This document shows, piece after piece, positions 53,053 through 60,823 of a stretch of DNA of 64,000 nt. Source of the stretch: Clostridium sp. (GTDB lineage Bacteria > Bacillota > Clostridia > TANB77 > CAG-508); NCBI GenBank assembly GCA_018371855.1, contig JAHAKD010000001.1:310001-374000 (forward strand). The letters run 5' to 3'. The notes under the pieces were generated by a model, which saw only the letters and a list, made by a program, of their open reading frames with translations, did not search any database and was not told the DNA's origin. Numbering within the stretch: the stretch's first letter is position 1; each line of letters begins with the position of its first letter. A program made the position numbers and the translations under genes.

Positions 53053-53823
53053 ATGGCAGAAAATAACACTAAAAAAACGGTAAGCACTTCTACAGTAGTA
53101 ATTATAGTTCTTTCTATTGTAATCGTACTTTTACTTGTTTTTGGAACAATTCTATTTTTTATAATGAATTCTAATAAAAATGAAAATTCAGCAACAGTTG
53201 ATAACACAAATTCTCAAGTTGTTGCAAAAAATGAAACAAAAGAAGATGCTTCATCTTCTAATGGAACTGCAAATACTAGTACAACTAACACTCAACCAGT
53301 TTCTACTGGTAATATATCTGATGATTGGAAAGATTGTGAGTTTATATTTAACAATAAAGCTTATAAACTATATTTCCCTTATTCAGATTTAAAAAATGAT
53401 GGTTGGTCATTTGATTTAGCCGATTATGGATATGCAAATGGATATGTTATGAATCCAGGAAATAAAGTTTCTGGTACTATAAGCTTAGAAAATCCAAATT
53501 TTGATTCCACTGTAAGAATAGGATTCATAAATGATTCTAATACCATTAAAGATATAACAGAATGTAATATCTGGTCATTCGAAGTAGATAATGCTTTCGT
53601 AGATGATGATGAAACACCAGTATCTTTTACATTGCCAAAAGGTATTCATAATGGTAGTTCTTTACAAGATGTAATAAATGCATATGGTGAACCAAAAGAT
53701 TCTTATCGTGCAGATAGCTTAGGTTATTGGAATTATACTTATCAAGATGAATATTCAAAATATTTTAGATTAACAATATATGACGATAAAGGTGTAACAG
53801 CTTTTTCATATGATATGCATTAA
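53053..53823 (+). CDS. Single-pass membrane protein with unknown extracellular domain
   Basis: The 256-residue protein has one helix (about residues 15-39, VIIVLSIVIVLLLVFGTILF), a ~55-residue Asn/Ser/Thr linker, and a C-terminal domain from ~90 (DDWKDCEFIFNNKAYKLYF; VSGTISLENPNFDSTV; LQDVINAYGEPKDSYRADSL). Orientation suggests the domain is outside the cell. The last part resembles a beta-rich fold with a VINAYGEP motif seen in small extracellular clostridial domains of unknown function. It is a single gene with its own promoter, GGGGG RBS and a strong terminator. Confidence 0.75.
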   Translation: MAENNTKKTVSTSTVVIIVLSIVIVLLLVFGTILFFIMNSNKNENSATVDNTNSQVVAKNETKEDASSSNGTANTSTTNTQPVSTGNISDDWKDCEFIFNNKAYKLYFPYSDLKNDGWSFDLADYGYANGYVMNPGNKVSGTISLENPNFDSTVRIGFINDSNTIKDITECNIWSFEVDNAFVDDDETPVSFTLPKGIHNGSSLQDVINAYGEPKDSYRADSLGYWNYTYQDEYSKYFRLTIYDDKGVTAFSYDMH

Positions 53824-53832
53824 TATAATTTG

Positions 53833-53866
53833 AAAACCCGAAGGATTAGTAATCCTTCGGGTTTTC
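53833..53866. terminator. Bidirectional terminator overlapping the end of the next gene
   Basis: A near-perfect stem AAAACCCGAAGGATTA/TAATCCTTCGGGTTTT (16 bp) has a one-base loop. On the plus strand it ends the 53053 unit; on the minus strand it contains the last codons and stop of the 136-residue gene. Confidence 0.92.
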
Positions 53867-54256
53867 GTTAAAGAAAATAACCATATATGGTCCATATTGT
53901 TTTGCAACAATTGCTGGACCATCAAAATCTTCGACTACCCATATTGGTCTTATATTGCCAATATAGTTTTCATATAGTTCCACCAAATGCTCCTTCTTGA
54001 GATTTGATTTTTTTAATAAATGGAAAATCTGTCTATACGTATATCCACTTAAAATACGATTTGGCAATTCTGCTATTTCATATAATCTTTCAAATAGCTC
54101 ATTACTTCCATCAACTTCTATTGGATTGTTTAGATAAATTTTCTCTTTTTGTGAAACTATATCCTCAAAAATACTTGTTTTATATGAAGGATACTGTTTA
54201 AGCACCTTCACAATTTCTTCTACTGATGCGTTACTACTATACCATGCTGTCTTCAT
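53846..54256 (-). CDS. Unknown 136-residue orphan protein
   Basis: Residues MKTAWYSSNASVEEIVKVLK and PIWVVEDFDGPAIVAKQYGP are visible; the middle (ELFERLYEIAELPNR, GYTYRQIFHLLKKS) is helical. There is no signal peptide or membrane helix and no recognised family. The longest frame starts eight codons earlier, but AAGGAGG is correctly placed for the ATG at 54256. It ends inside the strong hairpin at 53833-53866. Like its neighbours to 57.7 kb it is a single-gene unit of somewhat higher GC than the core genes. Confidence 0.65.
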   Translation of the reverse strand: MKTAWYSSNASVEEIVKVLKQYPSYKTSIFEDIVSQKEKIYLNNPIEVDGSNELFERLYEIAELPNRILSGYTYRQIFHLLKKSNLKKEHLVELYENYIGNIRPIWVVEDFDGPAIVAKQYGPYMVIFFNENPKDY

Positions 54257-54458
54257 TCTTATGTCCTCCTTTCGCATCAATGCACTAGAACAAAATCTAC
54301 ATGAAATAACTTCATTATATATTTGTTCCTTTCCTACTTTTAGTGCATTAAATATTATAACACATTTATGTTAGTTTGGCAACTATTAAATGAAACGTTC
54401 TCATTATTAATATAATAATGACTTATAAAAACTTTATCTTCATTATCTTGTATAACCC

Positions 54459-54495
54459 AAAAGCGAATAGAGACTCTAAGCCCCTATTCGCCTTT
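54459..54495 (-). terminator. Terminator overlapping the end of the 129-residue gene
   Basis: AAAAGGCGAATAG pairs with CTATTCGC.TTTT on the minus strand; the stop codon lies in the loop. Confidence 0.75.
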
Positions 54496-54865
54496 TAGTA
54501 CACCCTTTTACTACTGCAATGAACAGCAATATACTTAGTATCGCTACAATTGCATATAAATATTTAAGAGCATTAACCTCATTAATCTTATCTATCAACT
54601 GGCAATCGGGACTCATTTCACAAACGATTTGTTCTCCCTCATTCCCTGTTATGCATAAGATAAGATTTCCATAGCGATCCGTTTTGACAGTATAATTACT
54701 AACTGTCTTAGGATCTGGTGGTATTAGATGTCCTGCTTGCTGTATTTTATAGCAGAATTCTTTTACCTTACCATAATGTAAATTAGCTTGCCTATTGAAT
54801 AATACCAATGATATAGCAAATATTACTATTAATCCCATTAGTACAATAGGTATCCGCTTTTTCAT
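54476..54865 (-). CDS. Unknown protein with two membrane helices
   Basis: The 129-residue protein has an N-terminal helix (residues 5-24, PIVLMGLIVIFAISLVLF), a ~65-residue outside or inside loop (HYGKVKEFCYKIQQAGHLIP, then EGEQIVCEMSPDCQLID) with cysteines, and a C-terminal helix (LKYLYAIVAILSILLFIAV) ending in KGCTKRRIGA. No family is recognised. It could be a small regulator of a membrane partner. AAAAGGAG precedes the ATG. It is GC-richer than the core genes. Confidence 0.65.
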   Translation of the reverse strand: MKKRIPIVLMGLIVIFAISLVLFNRQANLHYGKVKEFCYKIQQAGHLIPPDPKTVSNYTVKTDRYGNLILCITGNEGEQIVCEMSPDCQLIDKINEVNALKYLYAIVAILSILLFIAVVKGCTKRRIGA

Positions 54866-55043
54866 AGAATCACTCCTTTTGCAATTCTTGGTGAAAGCAT
54901 TTAATAAATCTTTGCTTTCTTTAGTTTACAGAGTAACAATTAAATTATATCATACGTTGTCAAGGCTATATACATAATATTTTTGTCATTTTTTGACAAA
55001 TTCTTGTAATTTTGCACTGTTAAATGATGACTCTGAGAGAATA

Positions 55044-55187
55044 ATGAAGATGAAAAATAAAATACAGTGGGACAGTATAATAAATCAAATCCAACCCGAT
55101 ATTAATGCCATACTACAAATCGAAAACAAGGATGTTTTATTAAGCAAACTTTGTGATGTATCTAACTCGTTATTAGATGCAATGTAA
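55044..55187 (+). CDS. Small 47-residue protein
   Basis: The product is KMKNKIQWDSIINQIQPDIN continuing to SKLCDVSNSLLDAM, likely one or two helices. The open frame extends to 54993, but that start has no RBS; the ATG at 55044 follows GAGAGAATA. A TTGTCA-TTTT-TTGACAA inverted repeat ~50 bases upstream supplies a -35 element. The strong terminator immediately downstream supports a real transcript. Confidence 0.45.
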   Translation: MKMKNKIQWDSIINQIQPDINAILQIENKDVLLSKLCDVSNSLLDAM

Positions 55188-55200
55188 TTAATTAAACTAG

Positions 55201-55239
55201 AAAAAGCAGCTATAAAGTACATACTTTAAGCTGCTTTTT
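55201..55239. terminator. Bidirectional terminator
   Basis: AAAAAGCAGCT/AGCTGCTTTTT (11 bp) has an inner TAAAGT/ACTTTA stem (6 bp), T-runs on both sides, between the small plus-strand gene and the convergent CDF gene. Confidence 0.92.
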
Positions 55240-55244
55240 AAATT

Positions 55245-56408
55245 TTAAATATATGATGTTTCTACTTTTATTACTGCATAGTATTTGTTATCTTTTTCGT
55301 GAATCTTTTGTTGTACATTTTTTATTATCTCTTCTTTGTTGTATTCTTTATCTCTTGGAACTACTAAATCAAAAATTAAATTAATCCTTTGTCCGCCATC
55401 AGTCATTCTAAAATCATGTATAGAAAAATCTGAATTTAATTCTTTGACTATATCCTCTGTAAAAGCTCTCATGTCATTTATTTCTTTATTATCTATAACT
55501 ATTGGATCCATATGTATTGTTGTAATGCAATTAAATTTTTCGAATAAATCTTGTTCCATTTGGTCAATTATATCATGTACTTTGCATATATCTCCATCTG
55601 CTGGAACTTCAGCATGAAAAGAAACAATCTTTCTTCCTGGTCCATAATCGTGAACCATTATATCATGTATTCCAGAAATCATATCATATTTTTTAGCTGC
55701 TTCTTCTATTTCCCTTATAAATTCTGGATCTGGTTTCATTCCTAATAATAAATCTACAGTCTCCTTTATCGCTTTATATCCTGTAAATAAAATAAATATA
55801 GAAACTATTAAACTTGCATAGCCATCTATTGATATTCCACATAATTTAGCTACAACTGCTGATATTAAAACAACTAATGTTGATATAGAATCTGAAATAC
55901 TATCATATGCATTTCCTTTAATAGCATTAGAGTCTATTATTTTTGCAATTTTTTTATAAAATAAAAATAGCCATAATTTTGTAAATACTGCTATAACTAA
56001 TATTATAATTGTAACATTACTTACTGCTGGAAGCTCTGGATGAATTATCTTATCTATTGAACTTTTCAAAAGTTCAAACCCTACCATCAAAATAATTATA
56101 TCAACTATAAATGCTGTTATATATTCCATTCTACCATGACCCCAAGGATGATCTTTGTCTATTTTCTTCTGTGATATTTTAAATCCTATCATGGTAACTA
56201 CTGAAGACCCAACATCTGTGATATTATTTAATGCATCAGATATAATAGAAATTGAATTTGCAATTATTCCTATAACAAGCTTTACTATAGAAAGTAAAAT
56301 ATTAACTACAATTCCTGTGGCACTTGAAAGTATTCCATACTTTCCTCTCGTTTTTAAATTACCAACATCATTATCTTTTATGAATAATTTTATTAATAAA
56401 TTTGTCAT
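55245..56408 (-). CDS. Cation diffusion facilitator exporter, Mn2+-type
   Basis: CDF proteins expel divalent metal ions in exchange for protons. The 387-residue protein has six membrane helices and a large cytoplasmic C-terminus. The metal site in helix 2 is SDALNNITDVGSS (Asn-x3-Asp) and in helix 5 is GNAYDSISDSIST (Asp-x3-Asp). This N-D-D-D set is that of Mn2+ exporters such as MntE, not the H-D-H-D set of Zn2+ exporters. The C-terminus has the dimerising fold (IHDIMVHDYGPGRKIVSFHA) plus an extra ~80-residue segment. GGAGG is placed for the ATG at 56408, five codons inside the longest frame. Confidence 0.92.
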   Translation of the reverse strand: MTNLLIKLFIKDNDVGNLKTRGKYGILSSATGIVVNILLSIVKLVIGIIANSISIISDALNNITDVGSSVVTMIGFKISQKKIDKDHPWGHGRMEYITAFIVDIIILMVGFELLKSSIDKIIHPELPAVSNVTIIILVIAVFTKLWLFLFYKKIAKIIDSNAIKGNAYDSISDSISTLVVLISAVVAKLCGISIDGYASLIVSIFILFTGYKAIKETVDLLLGMKPDPEFIREIEEAAKKYDMISGIHDIMVHDYGPGRKIVSFHAEVPADGDICKVHDIIDQMEQDLFEKFNCITTIHMDPIVIDNKEINDMRAFTEDIVKELNSDFSIHDFRMTDGGQRINLIFDLVVPRDKEYNKEEIIKNVQQKIHEKDNKYYAVIKVETSYI

Positions 56409-56488
56409 TTTGTTTACCTCCAAATTTTGTGCTAAATAGTTATACCATATTTTATTTTTTTATACAAGAATTTATTAATTAAAAATTG

Positions 56489-56731
56489 TTAGTTGAGTAA
56501 ACTACATAAAAAAATTGCTGTATTTGTTCTTAAAAGATTTGGTTCAACTTTCATTCTTACAGTAAGACCTATATGTCTTGAATAATTACCGTCAAAGATT
56601 ATCGCATCATCTTGATTATACCAACTAACTTTTCCAGTATATACTTTATATCCATTTATATCTTCTGGTATTGTTTCTAATACTAATCTTGTAGAATCAT
56701 AATCTTTTCTAAAGTCTGGTAGCTGTTTCAA
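56489..56731 (-). pseudogene. Probable remnant of a larger gene
   Basis: An 80-codon open stretch reads KQLPDFRKDYDSTRLVLETI, then GKVSWYNQDDAIIFDGNYSR, a folded-looking sequence that begins abruptly after an in-frame TAG, with TTG as the only start and no RBS. The protein-like content without a start suggests the 3' end of a decayed gene. It could also be a short gene with a weak TTG start. It lies 27 bases after the peptide deformylase stop. Confidence 0.4.
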
Positions 56732-56757
56732 ATTTGGGTTGTTCTAAATATTAATCT

Positions 56758-57288
56758 TTATAAATTATATTTCTTCCTATTTTCTTTTGTTGCAAAACCA
56801 TCTTTTTCTCTAACTCTATTTAATAGTGTAAATCCATCTAAGTGGTCACATTCGTGCTGAATAAGCCTAGCAAAAAATCCATGTATCTCCTTTTCTATCT
56901 TTTCTCCTTGTTCATTGTAATATTGTAAGGTGATATGTTTAAATCTTTCAACTTTACCAGCTATTGCAGGTACACTTAAACAAGCTTCAAATTGTATATC
57001 TGTTTCATCTGATGATTTCTTCCATTTTGGATTTATCATAGCAGTTAATGGTATATCTTCTGCATCATTATATCTTACATTTTCCTTTTTGGCTCCAACT
57101 ACTATAATTCTTTTGTTAATACCAATCTGTGGTGCAGCAATACCAACTCCCACCTCATCTTCGAGAGTTGCTTTTAAATCATCTATAATATCTAAAACAT
57201 CACTATTTATATTTGTTATATCAACTTCTTCTGACATTTTATTAAGTACTGGATCTCCTACTTCTCTTACTTTTATTATTTTTCCCAT
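56758..57288 (-). CDS. def: Peptide deformylase
   Basis: Def removes the formyl group from new proteins' first methionine. The 176-residue protein has all three motifs: GVGIAAPQIG, EACLSVP with the metal-binding Cys, and QHECDHLDG with the two His and the Glu. GGAGAAAAA precedes the ATG. It is a single gene without fmt beside it, which is not unusual in clostridia that carry more than one def. Confidence 0.97.
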   Translation of the reverse strand: MGKIIKVREVGDPVLNKMSEEVDITNINSDVLDIIDDLKATLEDEVGVGIAAPQIGINKRIIVVGAKKENVRYNDAEDIPLTAMINPKWKKSSDETDIQFEACLSVPAIAGKVERFKHITLQYYNEQGEKIEKEIHGFFARLIQHECDHLDGFTLLNRVREKDGFATKENRKKYNL

Positions 57289-57346
57289 AGTTTTTCTCCT
57301 TTAATTCTATTTATTAGATTATATCATTTTCATTTTAAAAAGCAAA

Positions 57347-57378
57347 GAACGGTATTGCTTCATCTTACAATACCGTTC
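57347..57378 (-). terminator. Terminator of the 105-residue orphan gene
   Basis: GAACGGTATTG pairs with CAATACCGTTC (perfect 11 bp, 10-base loop), followed by TTTGCTTTTT on the minus strand, beginning eight bases after the stop. Confidence 0.88.
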
Positions 57379-57385
57379 CTCGCTT

Positions 57386-57703
57386 TTAATACAAATGACC
57401 TTCGATAGAATCCCCTTCAAGCATCCATGCCAAATGTGGATACATAAAAAGCTCGCTGTCTTTAAAAGGCATAGAGCCCTGAAACTCTTCGTAATCATCT
57501 CCTGTGTCAATATCTGAGATAATCCATCTTTTGTTTTCATCTAATCTCATTTTACGTACAACCGGTCCAGCAGGATTTGGAAAAGCATAAGGAGTAAAAA
57601 ACCAAAATCCTTCCTTGCCTTCCAATAATTCCGGTTTGTTTAATAATTCTTTAAGTGTCACAGTTGGTGCACTTAAAATTGCTTCAACTTTCTCCGTTTT
57701 CAT
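57386..57703 (-). CDS. Unknown 105-residue orphan protein
   Basis: The sequence KEGFWFFTPYAFPNPAGPVV and MPFKDSELFMYPHLAWMLEG stands out; no known family is recognised. It has no signal peptide or membrane helix. Base composition is higher in GC than neighbours (26 of 60 in 57421-57480). ACAGGAGG precedes the ATG and a perfect hairpin follows. It is a single-gene cassette like those at 4.2, 53.8 and 54.5 kb. Confidence 0.65.
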   Translation of the reverse strand: MKTEKVEAILSAPTVTLKELLNKPELLEGKEGFWFFTPYAFPNPAGPVVRKMRLDENKRWIISDIDTGDDYEEFQGSMPFKDSELFMYPHLAWMLEGDSIEGHLY

Positions 57704-57816
57704 TTTTTTCCTCCTGTATTATTATGAAAACATTGTATTTCTAGTTACATTTACAATTATAGCCTTTTTTGTTGTTTATGTAAAATACATAATAGTAATG
57801 CAGATATAACTAATTG

Positions 57817-58695
57817 TTATACCTGCAAAAACTCATTTTTCATTATTTTAATTAAATCTTTTAATTCTTTAAACTTATTTTCTTTATTTATATATATACC
57901 AAATTCCATTGGTTCAAATTCAAAATCTGTTTTTAAGATAGCTAATTTATTTTCTTTTAATTCATCTTTTATATATTCTTTTGTTATAAGTCCGATACTA
58001 TCTTCAGTTTTTAGAATTCCAAGCATTGTTGTATATGTAATGTTTTTAATATTTTCCATATCATCTGTTAAGTTTAATTCTTTCATTAAATTTATAGTAG
58101 TAATTGATGTTCTCTTTGGAGTATATATCTTCTCCTTTGACAACTGCTCTTTGTTAAAAATTTTATCCTTATATTTAGAATTCGTATTAATTACAAATAT
58201 ATCATGCAATAAACCTAATTTAATAAATTCAATCTTGTTTGTATTATATACACTTTTATCAACCTTTTTAGAAAGTACAATGTCAAGTTTCTGATTTTCT
58301 AACATATTTAACATATCATTAAAGGTTTCATTCGTTACTTCTATTTGGCTAGTTGGATTTAATTTATAATATTCTGCAATACATTTTCCAAACATTCTAC
58401 TAAGCATTGTAACATGTGAACCTAAATGTATATTTCTAATACTAGTAAATTTTCTTTCGGCATTATATATCTTTATTATAGGCTCTTCTACCTCACTAAA
58501 TAATTCTCTGCCTTTGTCTGTTAGCTCCATTCCATATTTATTTCTTTTAAATAAAGTAACACCTAATTGATCTTCCAAATTCTTTATATGCTTTGTTACT
58601 GCTGGTTGAGATATATTTAGTTTTTCACTGGCTTTAGTTATATTTTCTTCTTTTGCCACAAAAACAAATATTTTATATAATTCTAAATTAATCAT
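57817..58695 (-). CDS. LysR-family transcriptional regulator
   Basis: The 292-residue protein has the LysR winged helix-turn-helix at the N-terminus (YKIFVFVAKEENITKASEKL, then NISQPAVTKHIKNLEDQLG) and a substrate-binding-like C-terminal domain. It would bind DNA as a tetramer and respond to a small molecule. Its start overlaps the Rsm22-like gene by ATGA, so it is unusually the second gene of that unit rather than divergent from a target. The effector is unknown. Confidence 0.9.
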   Translation of the reverse strand: MINLELYKIFVFVAKEENITKASEKLNISQPAVTKHIKNLEDQLGVTLFKRNKYGMELTDKGRELFSEVEEPIIKIYNAERKFTSIRNIHLGSHVTMLSRMFGKCIAEYYKLNPTSQIEVTNETFNDMLNMLENQKLDIVLSKKVDKSVYNTNKIEFIKLGLLHDIFVINTNSKYKDKIFNKEQLSKEKIYTPKRTSITTINLMKELNLTDDMENIKNITYTTMLGILKTEDSIGLITKEYIKDELKENKLAILKTDFEFEPMEFGIYINKENKFKELKDLIKIMKNEFLQV

Positions 58696-59636
58696 ATCAA
58701 ATCCCCACACTTTAATTTTTTTACTTTCTTAAATAAATCTTTTTCTTTCTTCGTTATTGTTTTCTCTTCTATACTTCCATTGTTGCATAATTTAACTTTT
58801 ATAAAGCCACTAGAGATGTTAGGATGTCTTAATATTCTAGCGCCACTATTATTTATTTTCTCTCTTGAAATTGCTATATAAGAAAATTTTTCGTCTTCAT
58901 ATGGTACATCTGCATCTTTTACAAATTTATGAACTTTACTTCGTTCTACTCTAACTATAGAATGGCACCAATCATCTACTGGCAAACTACATTCTGTTTG
59001 ACAAGTACATGGTGCTATTATATTCAAGTTACTTTCTATTGCTAACCTTTGTACTTTTCTTATATTATTAAATCCTTCTGGGGTTCCTGGTTCTATAAAT
59101 ATTACTAACTTGTTAAAAGCTTGTAAGATATCTTTTATTACTTTTTCTTTGTTAGCTTCTTTAAGCTCATTTATCATATACGAAGTTATTACTAAATCTG
59201 CTTTATCGGTAATATCATCTTGAACTATATCTTGATTTTTCCAATTTATTTTGTTATGACCTTGCAATAATTTTCTGGCCATATTCTCCATTTCTTTGTC
59301 ACGCTCTATGCAAGTAATTTCTTCTACTTCTATATTGCTAAGTACAGCCCATTCACCTGCTCCAGTTCCTGAACCTAAATCTAATACTGTTTTTATAGTA
59401 GGATTATATTTTTTTAAAGTCTCTTCTAGAGCTTTATTAATCGCTCCAAAAGTAGCCGGCATCCTAATAATAGAATAAGCAAGAACCTCTATATCTTTAT
59501 TTAATAAACTTTGCCCTGTTCTTTTAGCATTCATATACCTATCACTTAAAATTTTTGCAGTATCCCTTAATATTGTCAGCTTTATATTATTTACTTCCTT
59601 TTCTATTCTATCTTCTAATTCATCCGGTATTCTCAT
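58692..59636 (-). CDS. Rsm22-type methyltransferase-like protein
   Basis: The 314-residue protein has an S-adenosylmethionine-binding motif (VLDLGSGTGAGEW) and the features of the Rsm22 family of mitochondrial and bacterial ribosome-associated methyltransferase-like proteins: YSIIRMPATFGAI before the SAM loop and a cysteine cluster APCTCQTECSLPVDDWCHS (four Cys within 18 residues) that can bind an iron-sulfur cluster or zinc, then RVERSKVHKFVKDA and EDEKFSYI. It may act on the small ribosomal subunit. GGAGG precedes the ATG. It is coupled to the LysR gene. Confidence 0.85.
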   Translation of the reverse strand: MRIPDELEDRIEKEVNNIKLTILRDTAKILSDRYMNAKRTGQSLLNKDIEVLAYSIIRMPATFGAINKALEETLKKYNPTIKTVLDLGSGTGAGEWAVLSNIEVEEITCIERDKEMENMARKLLQGHNKINWKNQDIVQDDITDKADLVITSYMINELKEANKEKVIKDILQAFNKLVIFIEPGTPEGFNNIRKVQRLAIESNLNIIAPCTCQTECSLPVDDWCHSIVRVERSKVHKFVKDADVPYEDEKFSYIAISREKINNSGARILRHPNISSGFIKVKLCNNGSIEEKTITKKEKDLFKKVKKLKCGDLI

Positions 59637-59650
59637 TATTCCTCCATTTT

Positions 59651-59681
59651 ATGAACTTTAGGTACGGAGCTAAAAGTTCAT
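59651..59681 (-). repeat. Degenerate palindrome at the Rsm22-like gene
   Basis: ATGAACTTT and AAAGTTCAT arms surround a divergent core (TAGCTCCGTACCTA on the minus strand). It ends a few bases before the GGAGG of the Rsm22-like gene and shares its arm sequence with copy 7. Confidence 0.55.
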
Positions 59682-59689
59682 TTTTTATG

Positions 59690-60322
59690 TTATCTTTCTG
59701 AACTTTTAGGACTGTCCCCTAAGTTCAAACTTGATAATATAAATTTTATTACATCATCATCTTTTGCATTTTTATTTTTATACTCATCTTTTTCTTCTCT
59801 AGTTAAATCTACAAAATATTTACCAGAGTCTGGCAATACACTTATAGAGTCTAAAGGATAACCTTCATTTAAAATTGGCGATGGTTTTCCTACAAAATAA
59901 AAATCTCCTTTCGACCAAGTAAAAGTTTGTACATCTTTTCCATCATATATAGCCATTCCATAAACCCATTTAGCTTTTAAATTCTTACCATATTTTTTTA
60001 CTAATCCTGTATAGTATTCTATCATTTCTTTATCTGATAGTCTTTTACCATGAACTCTTCTTACATGTGTACCTGGTTGATCTGCTTCATCTATACCTTC
60101 TATAAAAAGGCTATTGTCCATACCAATCGTTGGTACTTTTACAAATTCATAATACCCTCTAGCTTTTATTATAGCATTTTCTATGGAATTTTTTCCATTT
60201 TCTTCTACAGAATCTGCTATATTTAAGTCAGCTAATGTTTTTAAATTAATCCCATTTTCTTCTAGTCTATTAGCATATATCTTTACTTTTGCTGGATTGT
60301 TTGTTGCAAATAATACTTTCAT
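59690..60322 (-). CDS. Ham1/RdgB-type nucleoside triphosphate pyrophosphatase
   Basis: This family removes ITP, XTP and similar damaged nucleotides, or dUTP-like ones, by releasing pyrophosphate. The 210-residue protein has FATNNPAKVKIYANRLE near the start, EENGKNSIENAIIKARGYYE with the Mg2+ acidic residues, and GMDNSLFIEGI. The C-terminal DSISVLPDSGKYFVDLTREEK replaces the usual Ham1 ending, so it is a divergent member. Its last ~13 codons (SLNLGDSPKSSER) are encoded by copy 7 of the REP-like repeat, so the tail is a recent addition. AGGAGG precedes the ATG. Confidence 0.85.
   Translation of the reverse strand: MKVLFATNNPAKVKIYANRLEENGINLKTLADLNIADSVEENGKNSIENAIIKARGYYEFVKVPTIGMDNSLFIEGIDEADQPGTHVRRVHGKRLSDKEMIEYYTGLVKKYGKNLKAKWVYGMAIYDGKDVQTFTWSKGDFYFVGKPSPILNEGYPLDSISVLPDSGKYFVDLTREEKDEYKNKNAKDDDVIKFILSSLNLGDSPKSSER
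59699..59727 (-). repeat. REP-like palindromic repeat, copy 7 (inside coding sequence)
   Basis: On the minus strand TGAACTTAGGGGACAGTCC leads to TAAAAGTTCA, with TGAACTT/AAGTTCA arms. The core is GGGGACAGTCC. It lies within the 3' end of the Ham1-type gene. Confidence 0.65.
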
Positions 60323-60336
60323 TTTTTCCTCCTATC

Positions 60337-60732
60337 TTAATCCTTATAATTCCATATTCCTAAATGTCCTTTTGCTTGTATTGGTTCTATTTTTCTAATA
60401 TCTTTTAATACCCAAGCATATCTACCAACAGCATATTCCCCACACTTATATTCTGTTGGATTTTCTGTTTTTATTTTATTTATAAATTCTTCGTCCATAT
60501 AAATACAATCTACTAAATTACATTTTGCAATTATATATCCATATTTTATATCTTTATCTTTTAATAAATTAACTAGTTCTTGTATTCTTTTGTCATTTTT
60601 TGGAATCTTTTTTAAACTAGTATGAATGTATAATTCTCCTCTATAATTTGTCTTCCAACTTCTTGTTTCGATATATTTTGCTTTTTCTTTAATTAAACTT
60701 CCCCATGGCTCCATTATTGATAAAACTTTCAT
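60337..60732 (-). CDS. ASCH-domain protein
   Basis: The 131-residue protein is close to a single ASCH domain: LSIMEPWGSLIKEKAKYIET at the start (RNA-binding-like fold), the middle IAKCNLVDCIYMDEE, and the end KGHLGIWN. ASCH proteins bind RNA and some act as nucleases or modifiers. It is 14 bases upstream of the Ham1-type gene, in one direction, AGGAAG before the ATG. Confidence 0.85.
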   Translation of the reverse strand: MKVLSIMEPWGSLIKEKAKYIETRSWKTNYRGELYIHTSLKKIPKNDKRIQELVNLLKDKDIKYGYIIAKCNLVDCIYMDEEFINKIKTENPTEYKCGEYAVGRYAWVLKDIRKIEPIQAKGHLGIWNYKD

Positions 60733-60765
60733 TTACATCTACTTCCTAATTTATATATTTACAGT

Positions 60766-60790
60766 GATTTAAGGAACGTCCCCAAAATCC
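60766..60790 (-). repeat. REP-like palindromic repeat, copy 8
   Basis: On the minus strand GGATTTTGGGGACGTTCCTT leads to AAATC, with GATTT/AAATC arms. It lies between the queuosine-salvage gene and the ASCH gene. Confidence 0.7.
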
Positions 60791-60823
60791 AGACAAAATC
60801 CCGAAAGGCTTTCCAAATTCTGA

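Noticed and set aside
54993..55043. Upstream extension of the 47-residue gene to a 64-residue protein
   Set aside because: There is no RBS before 54993 and the promoter-like TTGACA falls inside the extension.
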